This document shows, piece by piece, positions 8,594 through 15,972 of a stretch of 39,417 nucleotides of DNA. The position numbers were made by a program, and so were the translations under genes. Below the pieces are notes generated by a model, which was not told where the DNA came from, did not search any database, and was given only the letters and a program-made list of their open reading frames with translations. This DNA comes from a virus, in the IMG/VR virus record IMGVR_UViG_3300006641_000065, positions 1 to 39,417 of that record; one strand, 5' to 3'. Numbering within the stretch: the stretch's first letter is position 1; each line of letters begins with the position of its first letter.

Positions 8594-9013
8594 ATGGCAA
8601 CGCAGCAAAGCCCGATTCAGTACGGCAAGGCGATCCAGTACCAGCTACAGCAGATCGTCACGCCGGTGCCGGTCTATGCGGCGTTTAACCGCAACTTTGC
8701 GACGCAACCCAAATTCATCACTTGGATGCTTCGCAATGTCCACCAGCCGGTGTACACGGGTCAGATTCAGTCGGTGAAGGGCATTGATCGGCCCATCTTT
8801 CAGATCAATATTTTCACGCAACAGATCGAAGACGGTTTCACCATTTCCAATCAAATACTACAATTGCTCCACGGTTATAGCGGCTTGTTTGGCGGCGCGA
8901 CAAACGGCTTTTACATCTCAAAAGCCGACGTCATGTGGCTATACAACAGCTACGACAACGAGGACAAATTGGCCCAGGTCTATCTGGACTGCACGCTGGA
9001 CATTCCAACATAA
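8594..9013 (+). CDS. Putative tail completion/terminator protein
   Basis: A 139-residue protein directly after the head closure gene and before the tail tube genes, the position of the tail terminator (lambda gpU, SPP1 gp17). It has a mixed alpha/beta pattern with segments GIDRPIFQINIFTQQIEDG and ISNQILQLLHGYSG, where a strand is followed by a helix as in DUF3168-like tail completion proteins. It starts two bases after the previous stop. Function is inferred from order and pattern. Confidence 0.55.
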   Translation: MATQQSPIQYGKAIQYQLQQIVTPVPVYAAFNRNFATQPKFITWMLRNVHQPVYTGQIQSVKGIDRPIFQINIFTQQIEDGFTISNQILQLLHGYSGLFGGATNGFYISKADVMWLYNSYDNEDKLAQVYLDCTLDIPT

Positions 9014-9043
9014 AACACTCGTTCAATCCAACGGAGATTTATC

Positions 9044-9538
9044 ATGGCCCTGCCCAATAAAGTTTTGCCTGGTTTTAGCGCGGCGCTCTACTGCCAGCCG
9101 ACCTCTACGCCTACGCCGCTGACCGTGGCGCAACTGTCGCTTGTCGCCAGCGTGTCGCCCATCGCCGTTTCCGGCAACCTGCTGCCTGTTGAGGCAATCC
9201 CGGCGTTCGGCCAGGATGACGCGATGGCGAATTTCTCGGTCGCTGGCTCTCGCCAATCCGACAAGATTCCCACGCAGTCGGCACCTACGTCTATGACCAT
9301 TACGGCCGCATGGAACCCGTCCGATGCCAACCTGCTGCTGATGCGCGGCGACGCCTACAACGGCACCGTTGATCGCACGTTTGTTATCTCGGCGACCGAC
9401 GGCACCAATATCGTCTACTACGCTTTCAACGGTCGCGTGTCGCAGTTCCAAATCGACGCCCAACCCGGTGCCGAGGCGAAATGCGTGTTTACCGTGCATC
9501 CGCGCGGCAATCAATACGGCTGGTCTAACAACGCCTAA
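9044..9538 (+). CDS. Tail tube (major tail) protein 1
   Basis: Predicted building block of the tail tube. The 164-residue protein begins MALPNKVLPGFSAALY, an N terminus common in major tail proteins, and has the alternating beta pattern of the tube fold, including SMTITAAWNPSD and a long C-terminal stretch FNGRVSQFQIDAQPGAEAK. A GGAG ribosome site precedes the ATG. The next gene encodes a close paralogue: about 89 percent of the last 115 residues match by hand alignment, while the region at residues 15-50 differs strongly. Confidence 0.85.
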   Translation: MALPNKVLPGFSAALYCQPTSTPTPLTVAQLSLVASVSPIAVSGNLLPVEAIPAFGQDDAMANFSVAGSRQSDKIPTQSAPTSMTITAAWNPSDANLLLMRGDAYNGTVDRTFVISATDGTNIVYYAFNGRVSQFQIDAQPGAEAKCVFTVHPRGNQYGWSNNA

Positions 9539-9548
9539 GAGGTGAAAC

Positions 9549-10067
9549 ATGGCTCTCCCCAATAAAGTTCTACCCGGTTTTAGCGCCGCGCTGTGGATGC
9601 AATCCGCAGCTACTCCTACGCCCCTGACGACCGCCAACCTGTCGGTTTGGTCGGCGCAGGTTGCCACCATCGTCGGCACAGCCGCTGGCGGTACTGGTGC
9701 GGCCGGTGTCGCGGTTCCCGTCGAGGCGGTGCCTGCGTTTGGCCAGGACGATGCGGTCGCCAACTTCGCGGTGGCTGGCTCGCGTCAGTCGGACAAAATC
9801 CCGACGCAATCCGCGCCTACTTCCATGACGATTACCGCCGCCTGGAACCCGTCCGACACGGCCCTGCTCCAAATCCGTTCAGACGCCTATAACGGGACCG
9901 TAGACCGCACTTTCGTCGTGTCGGCATACGATGGCACCAACACCGTCGCTTATGCGTTTAACGGCCGCGTTAGCCAGTTCCAGATTGACGCCCAGCCTGG
10001 CGCTGAAGCTAAATGCGTGTTCACGGTTCACCCGCGCGGGAACCAGTACGGCTGGAGCAACAGCTAA
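9549..10067 (+). CDS. Tail tube (major tail) protein 2, tandem paralogue
   Basis: A 172-residue second copy of the preceding protein. The shared C-terminal part carries about 13 substitutions in 115 residues. The variable part at residues 15-55 carries an extra Gly/Ala-rich stretch (GTAAGGTGAAGVA). Synonymous sites differ widely, including TCG versus AGC serine codons, so the copies are old and held under protein-level selection. Possible roles are a mixed tube, a tip or collar tube ring, or a decorated tube subunit. Its stop overlaps the start of the next gene (TAATG). Confidence 0.85.
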   Translation: MALPNKVLPGFSAALWMQSAATPTPLTTANLSVWSAQVATIVGTAAGGTGAAGVAVPVEAVPAFGQDDAVANFAVAGSRQSDKIPTQSAPTSMTITAAWNPSDTALLQIRSDAYNGTVDRTFVVSAYDGTNTVAYAFNGRVSQFQIDAQPGAEAKCVFTVHPRGNQYGWSNS

Positions 10068-10273
10068 TGTCCGGCGTCTTTGAGGCTGTGCAATTGCTGA
10101 TGGCTGTTCAGGGCGATCTCGCTCTGGCAGCTCGCGGCATGGAAGTCGACCAAGCCGAGCTGGCAGAAGCAATTGCCGATGCCGACGCCGATAGCGCCGA
10201 GGCGGTGGCCATGCGCTACCTTGTCAAACCGCAGGCTGCGGCCCCAGCGCCGGACCCAGACCCTGAAGAATAA
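10067..10273 (+). CDS. Small acidic protein after tail tube genes
   Basis: Not recognised. The 68-residue product is helical and strongly acidic (VDQAELAEAIADADADSAE) and ends in an Ala/Pro/Asp tail. The start is placed at the ATG that overlaps the tube gene stop; an upstream in-frame ATG at 10013 would lie inside the tube gene. Position between tube and chaperone genes suggests a role in tail assembly, but nothing in the sequence proves it. Confidence 0.65.
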   Translation: MSGVFEAVQLLMAVQGDLALAARGMEVDQAELAEAIADADADSAEAVAMRYLVKPQAAAPAPDPDPEE

Positions 10274-10276
10274 AAG

Positions 10277-10498
10277 ATGACCACAATACAAAACACGAAT
10301 GACCTGCTGGGGTTCCTATGGAACCAAGCCAACTCGGGCCAGAAAAACTGGTTCAGTTTCCAGCAGCAAAAGGTGGCCGGTATCGACCTGGCCTACCGAA
10401 TGGCCATCGCCCACGCCGACAAGATGACGCCCAACGAAATCATTGATTACGTCATAGGGCTGAATGCGGCCATCTATAACAAGATGCTCAAGGGCTAA
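10277..10498 (+). CDS. Small hypothetical tail-module protein
   Basis: Not recognised. A 73-residue, mainly helical soluble protein (GQKNWFSFQQQKVAGIDLAY, then MTPNEIIDYVIGLNAAIYNK). It starts three bases after the previous stop and is followed closely by the gp10-like gene, so it is co-transcribed with tail genes. The even codon use and tight spacing support a real gene. Confidence 0.6.
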   Translation: MTTIQNTNDLLGFLWNQANSGQKNWFSFQQQKVAGIDLAYRMAIAHADKMTPNEIIDYVIGLNAAIYNKMLKG

Positions 10499-10503
10499 TC
10501 ATC

Positions 10504-11058
10504 ATGTCCGTCACCTTTAAGATTGAAGGTCTTGGGGATGTGACGCGGGCATTCGATCAACTTGCCGACGAAATCGGCGACAGGAAAGCGCAAAGTCGGG
10601 TTTTGGTTCCAGCCGCTAGGCAAGCCATCATGCCGGTTCTGACCGCAGCGCAACAAAACGCACCAATTGATAGCGGTGGCCTGCGGCTGTCTTTGCAAGT
10701 TGAGGCCAGACGGCCAACCAAACGAGACAAGCGGTCGAAATACATTGGTCAGAGCGATTCGGTGATTGCAATGGTCACGACGGCCAGCGGGCAAAAACTC
10801 GCCCAGATGAGCAGCGGCCGAGGTCTATCAAAAGCAAAAAAGCGATTGGCAAAGATGGGCGCAAGCGCCGAGCAGGTTGCCGGGTTTACCGGTATCAAAT
10901 CGGACGCGCGCGCAATCGCGCAAGAATTCGGGACGTCGAAAATTTCGGCGCAACCGTACCTTCGACCCGCAATGGAGTCGAATGCACAAGCTGTCGTTTC
11001 TCGTTTGGGAGAAGCGCTGGCACAACAACTCAATAAATACAGGAAAAATACAAGATGA
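10504..11058 (+). CDS. HK97 gp10-like head-tail/minor tail protein
   Basis: A 184-residue protein of the HK97 gp10 type, which takes part in completing or joining the tail. Typical features are the start FKIEGLGDVTRAFDQLADEI, a basic middle with PIDSGGLRLSL (residues about 58-70) and the ending ALAQEFGTS-type motif, here AIAQEFGTSKISAQPYLRPA (about 142-161). In HK97 this gene precedes the tail terminator and tube genes; here it lies after the tubes and directly before the chaperone gene, with an ATGA overlap to it. Confidence 0.8.
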   Translation: MSVTFKIEGLGDVTRAFDQLADEIGDRKAQSRVLVPAARQAIMPVLTAAQQNAPIDSGGLRLSLQVEARRPTKRDKRSKYIGQSDSVIAMVTTASGQKLAQMSSGRGLSKAKKRLAKMGASAEQVAGFTGIKSDARAIAQEFGTSKISAQPYLRPAMESNAQAVVSRLGEALAQQLNKYRKNTR

Positions 11059-11537
11059 CCAAACTAGGTTCTGCACTCGGTTCTGCCTATGAGGCAAAAC
11101 GGAAAGATCTTCTCATCCGCAAATTCGAACTCGGTGGCCACACCTTCAAAGTTCGCGTGCCTCTCGTTTCCGAATCCGACGAAATCTACCGGCGCATTTC
11201 TGAGCCAAGTTCGGATCGGATCAACAGCATCTATCAGAGCATGGTCGAGCCGCTGATGCAGTTTAAGGACGAAGGCGCAGAGTCTTTTAAGTTCACCGAC
11301 GACGATGTGCTGGTCGAAGGGCGCTCTATGCGTGAGGCCGCAAAGGCCAAATGCATCACCGAAACGCGCATCACCGAATTCATTAAGCTATTGGTGCCGG
11401 AGATTGAAAACGAAAGCCTGGCCGATCTGACCTACGAAGAAATCGAAGTTGAGTGGCCGTTGTCTGTGCAGCTCGCCATCTGCGAAAAAATTGGTGAGGT
11501 CATTTCCCCGACGTACAGGGAAGCTCGAAAAAACTGA
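11055..11537 (+). CDS. Tail assembly chaperone G-like
   Basis: A 160-residue protein in the slot of lambda gpG, the soluble chaperone that coats the tape measure protein during tail assembly. It is acidic and helical, with a beta start (LLIRKFELGGHTFKVRVPL). The gene ends in CGA AAA AAC TGA, so the last codons form an A AAA AAC slippery heptamer at 11528-11534. The -1 frame runs straight into the next reading frame and would yield a GT fusion. Start overlaps the gp10-like stop (ATGA). Confidence 0.85.
   Translation: MTKLGSALGSAYEAKRKDLLIRKFELGGHTFKVRVPLVSESDEIYRRISEPSSDRINSIYQSMVEPLMQFKDEGAESFKFTDDDVLVEGRSMREAAKAKCITETRITEFIKLLVPEIENESLADLTYEEIEVEWPLSVQLAICEKIGEVISPTYREARKN
11528..11534 (+). 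promoter_or_regulatory. Programmed -1 frameshift slippery site A AAA AAC
   Basis: The heptamer is in the right phase relative to the G frame (cgA AAA AAC tga), one codon before the G stop. A slip of one base back gives CTG ATT GGG, which continues open to 11887. No strong downstream hairpin is evident by eye; only a weak TTGC/GCAA pairing follows. Confidence 0.85.
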
Positions 11538-11887
11538 TTGGGTCGTTAAGGTTGCAGGTTGAATCGGCAATGATCTTTAACGGCCACACCCACGACAGCA
11601 TTGCCGACATTGACGATGTGACGATGGCAAACATCCAGACCATGTACGCCGATGGCGTGATTGGCAATCAGTCAATCATCACTCTATTGGGCACGATGGT
11701 GAACGGGATGTTCAACTACATCCGACCCGCAAATTCTGCGCCGTACAAGCTACAAACAATTATCGGTTCGGCTTACGATTACATCTATCCGCCGCTGCCA
11801 AAACACTTGCAGGAAGAGGCGACCAATCAAAACCTGCTGGCATTCATGGCGAGCGCACCAGGGTTCGACAAAAAGAGGTTTGAATAA
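11534..11887 (+). CDS. Tail assembly chaperone T part, made as G-T fusion by frameshift
   Basis: Read after the -1 slip, this frame adds 117 residues to the 160 of G, for a fusion of about 277 residues. It is the equivalent of lambda gpGT, whose T domain recruits tube subunits to the tape measure complex. As a separate gene the frame has only a TTG at 11552 or an ATG at 11570 without a convincing ribosome site, which supports expression by frameshift. The stop overlaps the tape measure start (TAATG). Confidence 0.8.
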   Translation: MIGSLRLQVESAMIFNGHTHDSIADIDDVTMANIQTMYADGVIGNQSIITLLGTMVNGMFNYIRPANSAPYKLQTIIGSAYDYIYPPLPKHLQEEATNQNLLAFMASAPGFDKKRFE

Positions 11888-14256
11888 TGGCTAACATCAT
11901 TTCACGGCTCGGCGTTGTCCTGGGTCTAAACAGCGCCGAGTTCGTGAAAGGGTTGGACACGGCCAGCAGCAAAATGGCCGAGTTTGCCAACAGCGCGCAA
12001 AGATACGGCGGCGTTGCTGTTGCGGCGCTTACGGCTGCATCTGTTGCCGCGTTAAAGTACGCCGACGAAATTGTCGACGTTGCCGCAGCAAATGATGTGG
12101 CGGTCGATTCGGTTATCAAGCTGTCTAACGCTCTTGCCAACTCTGGCGGCAAAGCAGAAAACGCCGGCAAGTTTCTTTCCTCGTTTACCAGCTTTGTAGA
12201 CAAGGCCGCATCTGGATCGGACGAAGCGCAAAAGGCATTTGCCAAAGCCGGCGTTTCTCTTAAAGACTTGGCGACGCTTAATACAGAGCAACTGTTCGCC
12301 AAGACCGCGCAGAATATTGGCCAGATTGCCGATCCGTTGACGCGTAATGCGTTGGCGATGGATGTTTTTGGAAAAGCGGCAAAGGGCGTTGACTTTACGG
12401 CGCTGGCTCAAGGTCTACAGGAAACAACACAAGCCACGCAAGAGCAGGCCCAGGCGCTAAAAGACGCGGCAGAAATGTACGACCTGTTTGCTCAAACAGG
12501 GCGGAATGCATTGCAAATTGTTGCAATTGAACTTGGTCCGCCGTTGAAGGCCAGTATTGAATACATGAAAACTTTGGGTGTTGAAACCAAAGTTTTTGGC
12601 GAAGTAGCCAAAACAGTTTTTCAAACTGTCGCCATTTTGGGGATGAATCTTGCCTATGTATTCAAAACCATAGGCACAGAAATTGGCGGAATGGCTGCAC
12701 AAGTTGCGGCCCTAATGCGTTTTGATTTTGAGGGCTTCCGCCAAATCCATAAAGAAATGGTCGCGGACGCTGAAAAGGCACGCCGCGAACTTGATGCCGC
12801 CGAAAAGCGAGTTATGGGCGGTGGCTCTAACGCTGGAGGTGGTGGCCGTCAAGGCATGGCGGTGCCTTCGATTGCAGATCAAGTTGCCGAATGGGAAGTC
12901 ACCAAAAAACGCGAAATTCAGCAATCTAAAGAGGCACTACAGCAACAAAAAAAGCTGGAGCTATTTAGGCAAGAAATTGCATTGTCTAGGATGCTGGCCG
13001 ACATTGACGCAAAACGGCTCGGGCTACAGATGGACGAAACCGCGTTGGGCAAAACGCTTTTCCAATATCTGTTAGATCAACTTACAACGCAAGAACAGCT
13101 CGCAAAGATTGAGAACAAGCGCAAGGTCGACCTAATACAAAATAAGGATGCAGCGGCAGACATTAAAAAAGCAATCAACGATGCTGCCGATGCTGAAGCC
13201 AAACGCGTCAAGTTGCTTCAAGAGGGCAAAGAAAAAATCTTGCAACAGCGCCTTGAATATGAGGCGCTTTTGTTGAAGATTGAAAATTCTTCCGATTTCA
13301 TGCGGTCGGAGAAACGCCGCGCTGGCGAATCAGCCGCCGCTGGTCTTGCCAACGCAACAGAAAAAGCTGGTCAACAATTCGCATTCGGTCAATCAATTGA
13401 TGAACAGACGCGCCAAAACAAATTGGCGAATGAGCGCGTCGAATATGAAATCAAAACTCTGTCGTTCAATCAGCGCCGGCGCATGGAGCTGATGGCTATG
13501 TACGACCTAGAGGTTCGCATCAATGAATTCCAAAGAACATCTCGCCGCCTTGGCGTTGACGAGGAAATTATCCAGCGACGGACCCAAGAAATTTACGAGT
13601 CTGGTATTCAAATGATTCGGCTGATTGAACAGCAAAAAGACGCGCAACGCTCGTTTAAATTTGGCTGGGATGAGGCATTCAGTTCTTACATGGATAACGC
13701 CACGAGCGCCGCAAGGGTTGCCGAGTCTATGTTCTCATCTCTTGCCAATAACATTGAGTCGGCAATTGATAGGTTTGTTAGAACGGGCAAATTGAAATTT
13801 GGTGATCTAGCACGATCAATCATTCAGGACATTATTGCGATCCAACTTAAGGCGCAGGCGTCGGCGCTGTTCTCAGCAATTGTTGGCGGGTCTGGAATCA
13901 AACTGTTCGGTTCTGAGCTTGGCGTGTCTCAATATTCTTTAACGCCTGGGGCAACACCTTATTCTGGTTTAGGTTTACGCGCCCGCGCTAATGGCGGCGA
14001 CATTTCATCTGGTCAACCGTACCTCGTCGGCGAGCGCGGCCCTGAGCTGGTGGTGCCTAGAAATTCGGGAACGGTGATTCCCAATCACGCGCTGGCCGGC
14101 GCAATGGGTGGCCAGGTGATTAACTACAACGGGCCGATCATTCAGAACATGAGCGCAATTGATACGCAGTCGGGCGTTGCGTTCCTGGCGAAAAACAAAC
14201 AAGCGGTGTGGGCGGCTAATCAGTCGGCGCAACGCTCTCTACCTGTGAGCCGTTAA
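11887..14256 (+). CDS. Tail tape measure protein
   Basis: Sets tail length and is ejected with DNA. At 789 residues it is the second-longest product. The N-terminal part (GLNSAEFVKGLDTASSKMAE) matches the start of lambda H-like tape measures, hydrophobic helices follow (residues about 40-55 and 240-275), then long coiled-coil charged stretches at about 300-600. The end has the Gly-rich ANGGDISSGQPYLVGERGPE motif typical of the family. At about 0.15 nm per residue a tail near 120 nm would be expected (inference). It follows the G/GT pair, as usual. Confidence 0.95.
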   Translation: MANIISRLGVVLGLNSAEFVKGLDTASSKMAEFANSAQRYGGVAVAALTAASVAALKYADEIVDVAAANDVAVDSVIKLSNALANSGGKAENAGKFLSSFTSFVDKAASGSDEAQKAFAKAGVSLKDLATLNTEQLFAKTAQNIGQIADPLTRNALAMDVFGKAAKGVDFTALAQGLQETTQATQEQAQALKDAAEMYDLFAQTGRNALQIVAIELGPPLKASIEYMKTLGVETKVFGEVAKTVFQTVAILGMNLAYVFKTIGTEIGGMAAQVAALMRFDFEGFRQIHKEMVADAEKARRELDAAEKRVMGGGSNAGGGGRQGMAVPSIADQVAEWEVTKKREIQQSKEALQQQKKLELFRQEIALSRMLADIDAKRLGLQMDETALGKTLFQYLLDQLTTQEQLAKIENKRKVDLIQNKDAAADIKKAINDAADAEAKRVKLLQEGKEKILQQRLEYEALLLKIENSSDFMRSEKRRAGESAAAGLANATEKAGQQFAFGQSIDEQTRQNKLANERVEYEIKTLSFNQRRRMELMAMYDLEVRINEFQRTSRRLGVDEEIIQRRTQEIYESGIQMIRLIEQQKDAQRSFKFGWDEAFSSYMDNATSAARVAESMFSSLANNIESAIDRFVRTGKLKFGDLARSIIQDIIAIQLKAQASALFSAIVGGSGIKLFGSELGVSQYSLTPGATPYSGLGLRARANGGDISSGQPYLVGERGPELVVPRNSGTVIPNHALAGAMGGQVINYNGPIIQNMSAIDTQSGVAFLAKNKQAVWAANQSAQRSLPVSR

Positions 14257-14937
14257 ATGAGCCTGCAAACCATTCTTTCAATCTGCGAGTCGGTGGGCAT
14301 CAATGACCAGCGATTCGTCGGTCAGACCCTGAGCCGCAACCAGAAAATCACCACCTCGGAAATTCTAACGGTGGTGCCTTTTGCGTTTGATATGCGGCCG
14401 ATGAACTACCTGCTGTATTCGCAGAATCGCGGCACATTGAACCAACTGCGCCTGGCCGACAAGTCGCTGACGCAGTACCTCAATTTCGGTTCAACCGGCT
14501 GGCTAAATTACATCAAGTACCAAGGCGAGATGACTTCGGTTCAGATCGCAACCTGCCAATGGCAGATCACCAGCGCAAACAAAACGCTGGTGCTGGGATC
14601 GCTGCCTAGCGTCGGGCCGACGGTGGTTCTGTTCCGCGCCGGCGATTTTGTGCAGGTTGGCCTCTATTCGTACATCGTCACAGCCGACGTTTTGCGCGGC
14701 ACAAACCCCACGGTCAATGTGCCGGTGCATCGCAACCTCATTTCGGCGCTGGCATCTACGGTTGCTTGTGTGGCCGGCGAGTTTGGAACCACGGTAAGCA
14801 TGGGCGGCACGACGTACACCGGCATCACGTTCCCGGTGGTGCTGCGAGACTACCCGACCTACACGCTGGTGCCAATGACGAACGATTCGTTCATTTCTTG
14901 GAACGGCTCATTCCAAGCATTTGAGGCGGTCCTATGA
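14257..14937 (+). CDS. Distal/minor tail protein
   Basis: A 226-residue beta-rich protein that starts immediately after the tape measure stop, in the slot of lambda gpM/gpL or distal tail proteins that build the tip. It has no motif that I can name; features are an N-terminal helix (LQTILSICESVGI) and many Thr/Val strands. The stop overlaps the next start (ATGA-type), so it is coupled to the next tip gene. The tip role is inferred from order. Confidence 0.65.
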   Translation: MSLQTILSICESVGINDQRFVGQTLSRNQKITTSEILTVVPFAFDMRPMNYLLYSQNRGTLNQLRLADKSLTQYLNFGSTGWLNYIKYQGEMTSVQIATCQWQITSANKTLVLGSLPSVGPTVVLFRAGDFVQVGLYSYIVTADVLRGTNPTVNVPVHRNLISALASTVACVAGEFGTTVSMGGTTYTGITFPVVLRDYPTYTLVPMTNDSFISWNGSFQAFEAVL

Positions 14938-15539
14938 ACATCATTACGCCGGTCGAAGATACCAACAACATTCGTATCGCCGATTTCATCCGAATTAACA
15001 ACGGCACGGACATTTTCCGGTTCACGACCGCAGGGTCTAACCAGCTTGTGCCGGCGGTCGACGCGACCGAATTTAGCGCGGTCGGCACGCTGATTAAGGT
15101 CGGCAATGTCCAGCGCGACATTAAATCTACGGCCAACGAGACAACGGTAACGCTAGTCGGCATTGATACGGCGATGCTTGGATTCGTTCTTGGGCAGTCG
15201 GTCAAGGGATCGGCGATCCAGATGTGGCATGGGTTCTATGACACCGATGGTGTTTTGATTGCCTCGGGCGGCTCTGGAGGTTTATATCAATTCTTTAGCG
15301 GCTACATCACATCGTTCCAAATCAGCGAGCAATGGATGGAGGACGTTCGAATGTATGCCGGCACGATCACGGTGTCGGCGTCGTCGGTGCAACTGATTTT
15401 GCAAAACCGAATCGCCGGCCGTTACACAAACGACAACGCTTGGCAGTTCTTCAATCCTGGCGATACCAGCATGAATCGCGTGCCATTCATTCAGAACATC
15501 AATTATTACTTTGGCAAAGATGCCCCAGCGAATTCGTGA
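14934..15539 (+). CDS. Minor tail tip protein (lambda gpL-like position)
   Basis: A 201-residue protein. The ending ILQNRIAGRYTNDNAWQFFN PGD followed by an Asn/Tyr tail resembles the end of many tip proteins, where an R-R-Y-T-x-x-D-Q motif precedes a PGD motif. Its N-terminal half is beta-rich. It overlaps both neighbours, the previous tail gene and the following GNAT gene. A structural role between tape measure and J-like tip is likely; details are not visible. Confidence 0.6.
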   Translation: MNIITPVEDTNNIRIADFIRINNGTDIFRFTTAGSNQLVPAVDATEFSAVGTLIKVGNVQRDIKSTANETTVTLVGIDTAMLGFVLGQSVKGSAIQMWHGFYDTDGVLIASGGSGGLYQFFSGYITSFQISEQWMEDVRMYAGTITVSASSVQLILQNRIAGRYTNDNAWQFFNPGDTSMNRVPFIQNINYYFGKDAPANS

Positions 15540-15972
15540 GGCGACGCCGGTCGATCTGCCGCAGCTACTGAATATGTTGCGGAAATATCGGGAGCAAACG
15601 CCGCTAGACTTTTTGTCCGAGGCCGATAATGCGTCTTACATCACGCAAATGCTGTGCGAAATCATGGCGGGCCGGGGGGTGGTGCTGGTGGCCGAGGACG
15701 ATGGCCTGATGGGAATGTTGATTGCCGGCATTCACCCGAGCCGCTGGTCGCCGGCGCATCTGCTATTGACCGAGCTGGCCTGGTGGGTTGAGCCAGAACA
15801 CCGAGGCGGGACCACGGGGCACCGGCTCTTAAAACGATACATTGAGGCGGGACAAAAGATGAAAGAACAGGGACGCATCTGCAATTTCTTTATCAGCAAG
15901 ATGAGCAATAGCCCGGACCTAGACTATGGTCGTTTCGGGTTCCGCTATCTAGAACAATTCTGGGTGCAGTAA
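15520..15972 (+). CDS. GNAT-family N-acetyltransferase in the tail tip cluster
   Basis: A 150-residue acyl-CoA-dependent transferase-like protein. The GNAT core is visible as strand GVVLVAEDDGLMGMLIAGI, strand LLTELAWWVEPEHRGGTTG with an R-G-G-x-x-G version of the acetyl-CoA pyrophosphate loop, helix LLKRYIEAGQKMKEQG, and the C-terminal YGRFGFRYLEQFWVQ. The ATG at 15520 was chosen over an in-frame TTG at 15511; it overlaps the previous gene by 20 bases. Many siphophages carry such an enzyme before J. It may modify a virion or host protein; the substrate is unknown. Confidence 0.8.
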   Translation: MPQRIREATPVDLPQLLNMLRKYREQTPLDFLSEADNASYITQMLCEIMAGRGVVLVAEDDGLMGMLIAGIHPSRWSPAHLLLTELAWWVEPEHRGGTTGHRLLKRYIEAGQKMKEQGRICNFFISKMSNSPDLDYGRFGFRYLEQFWVQ

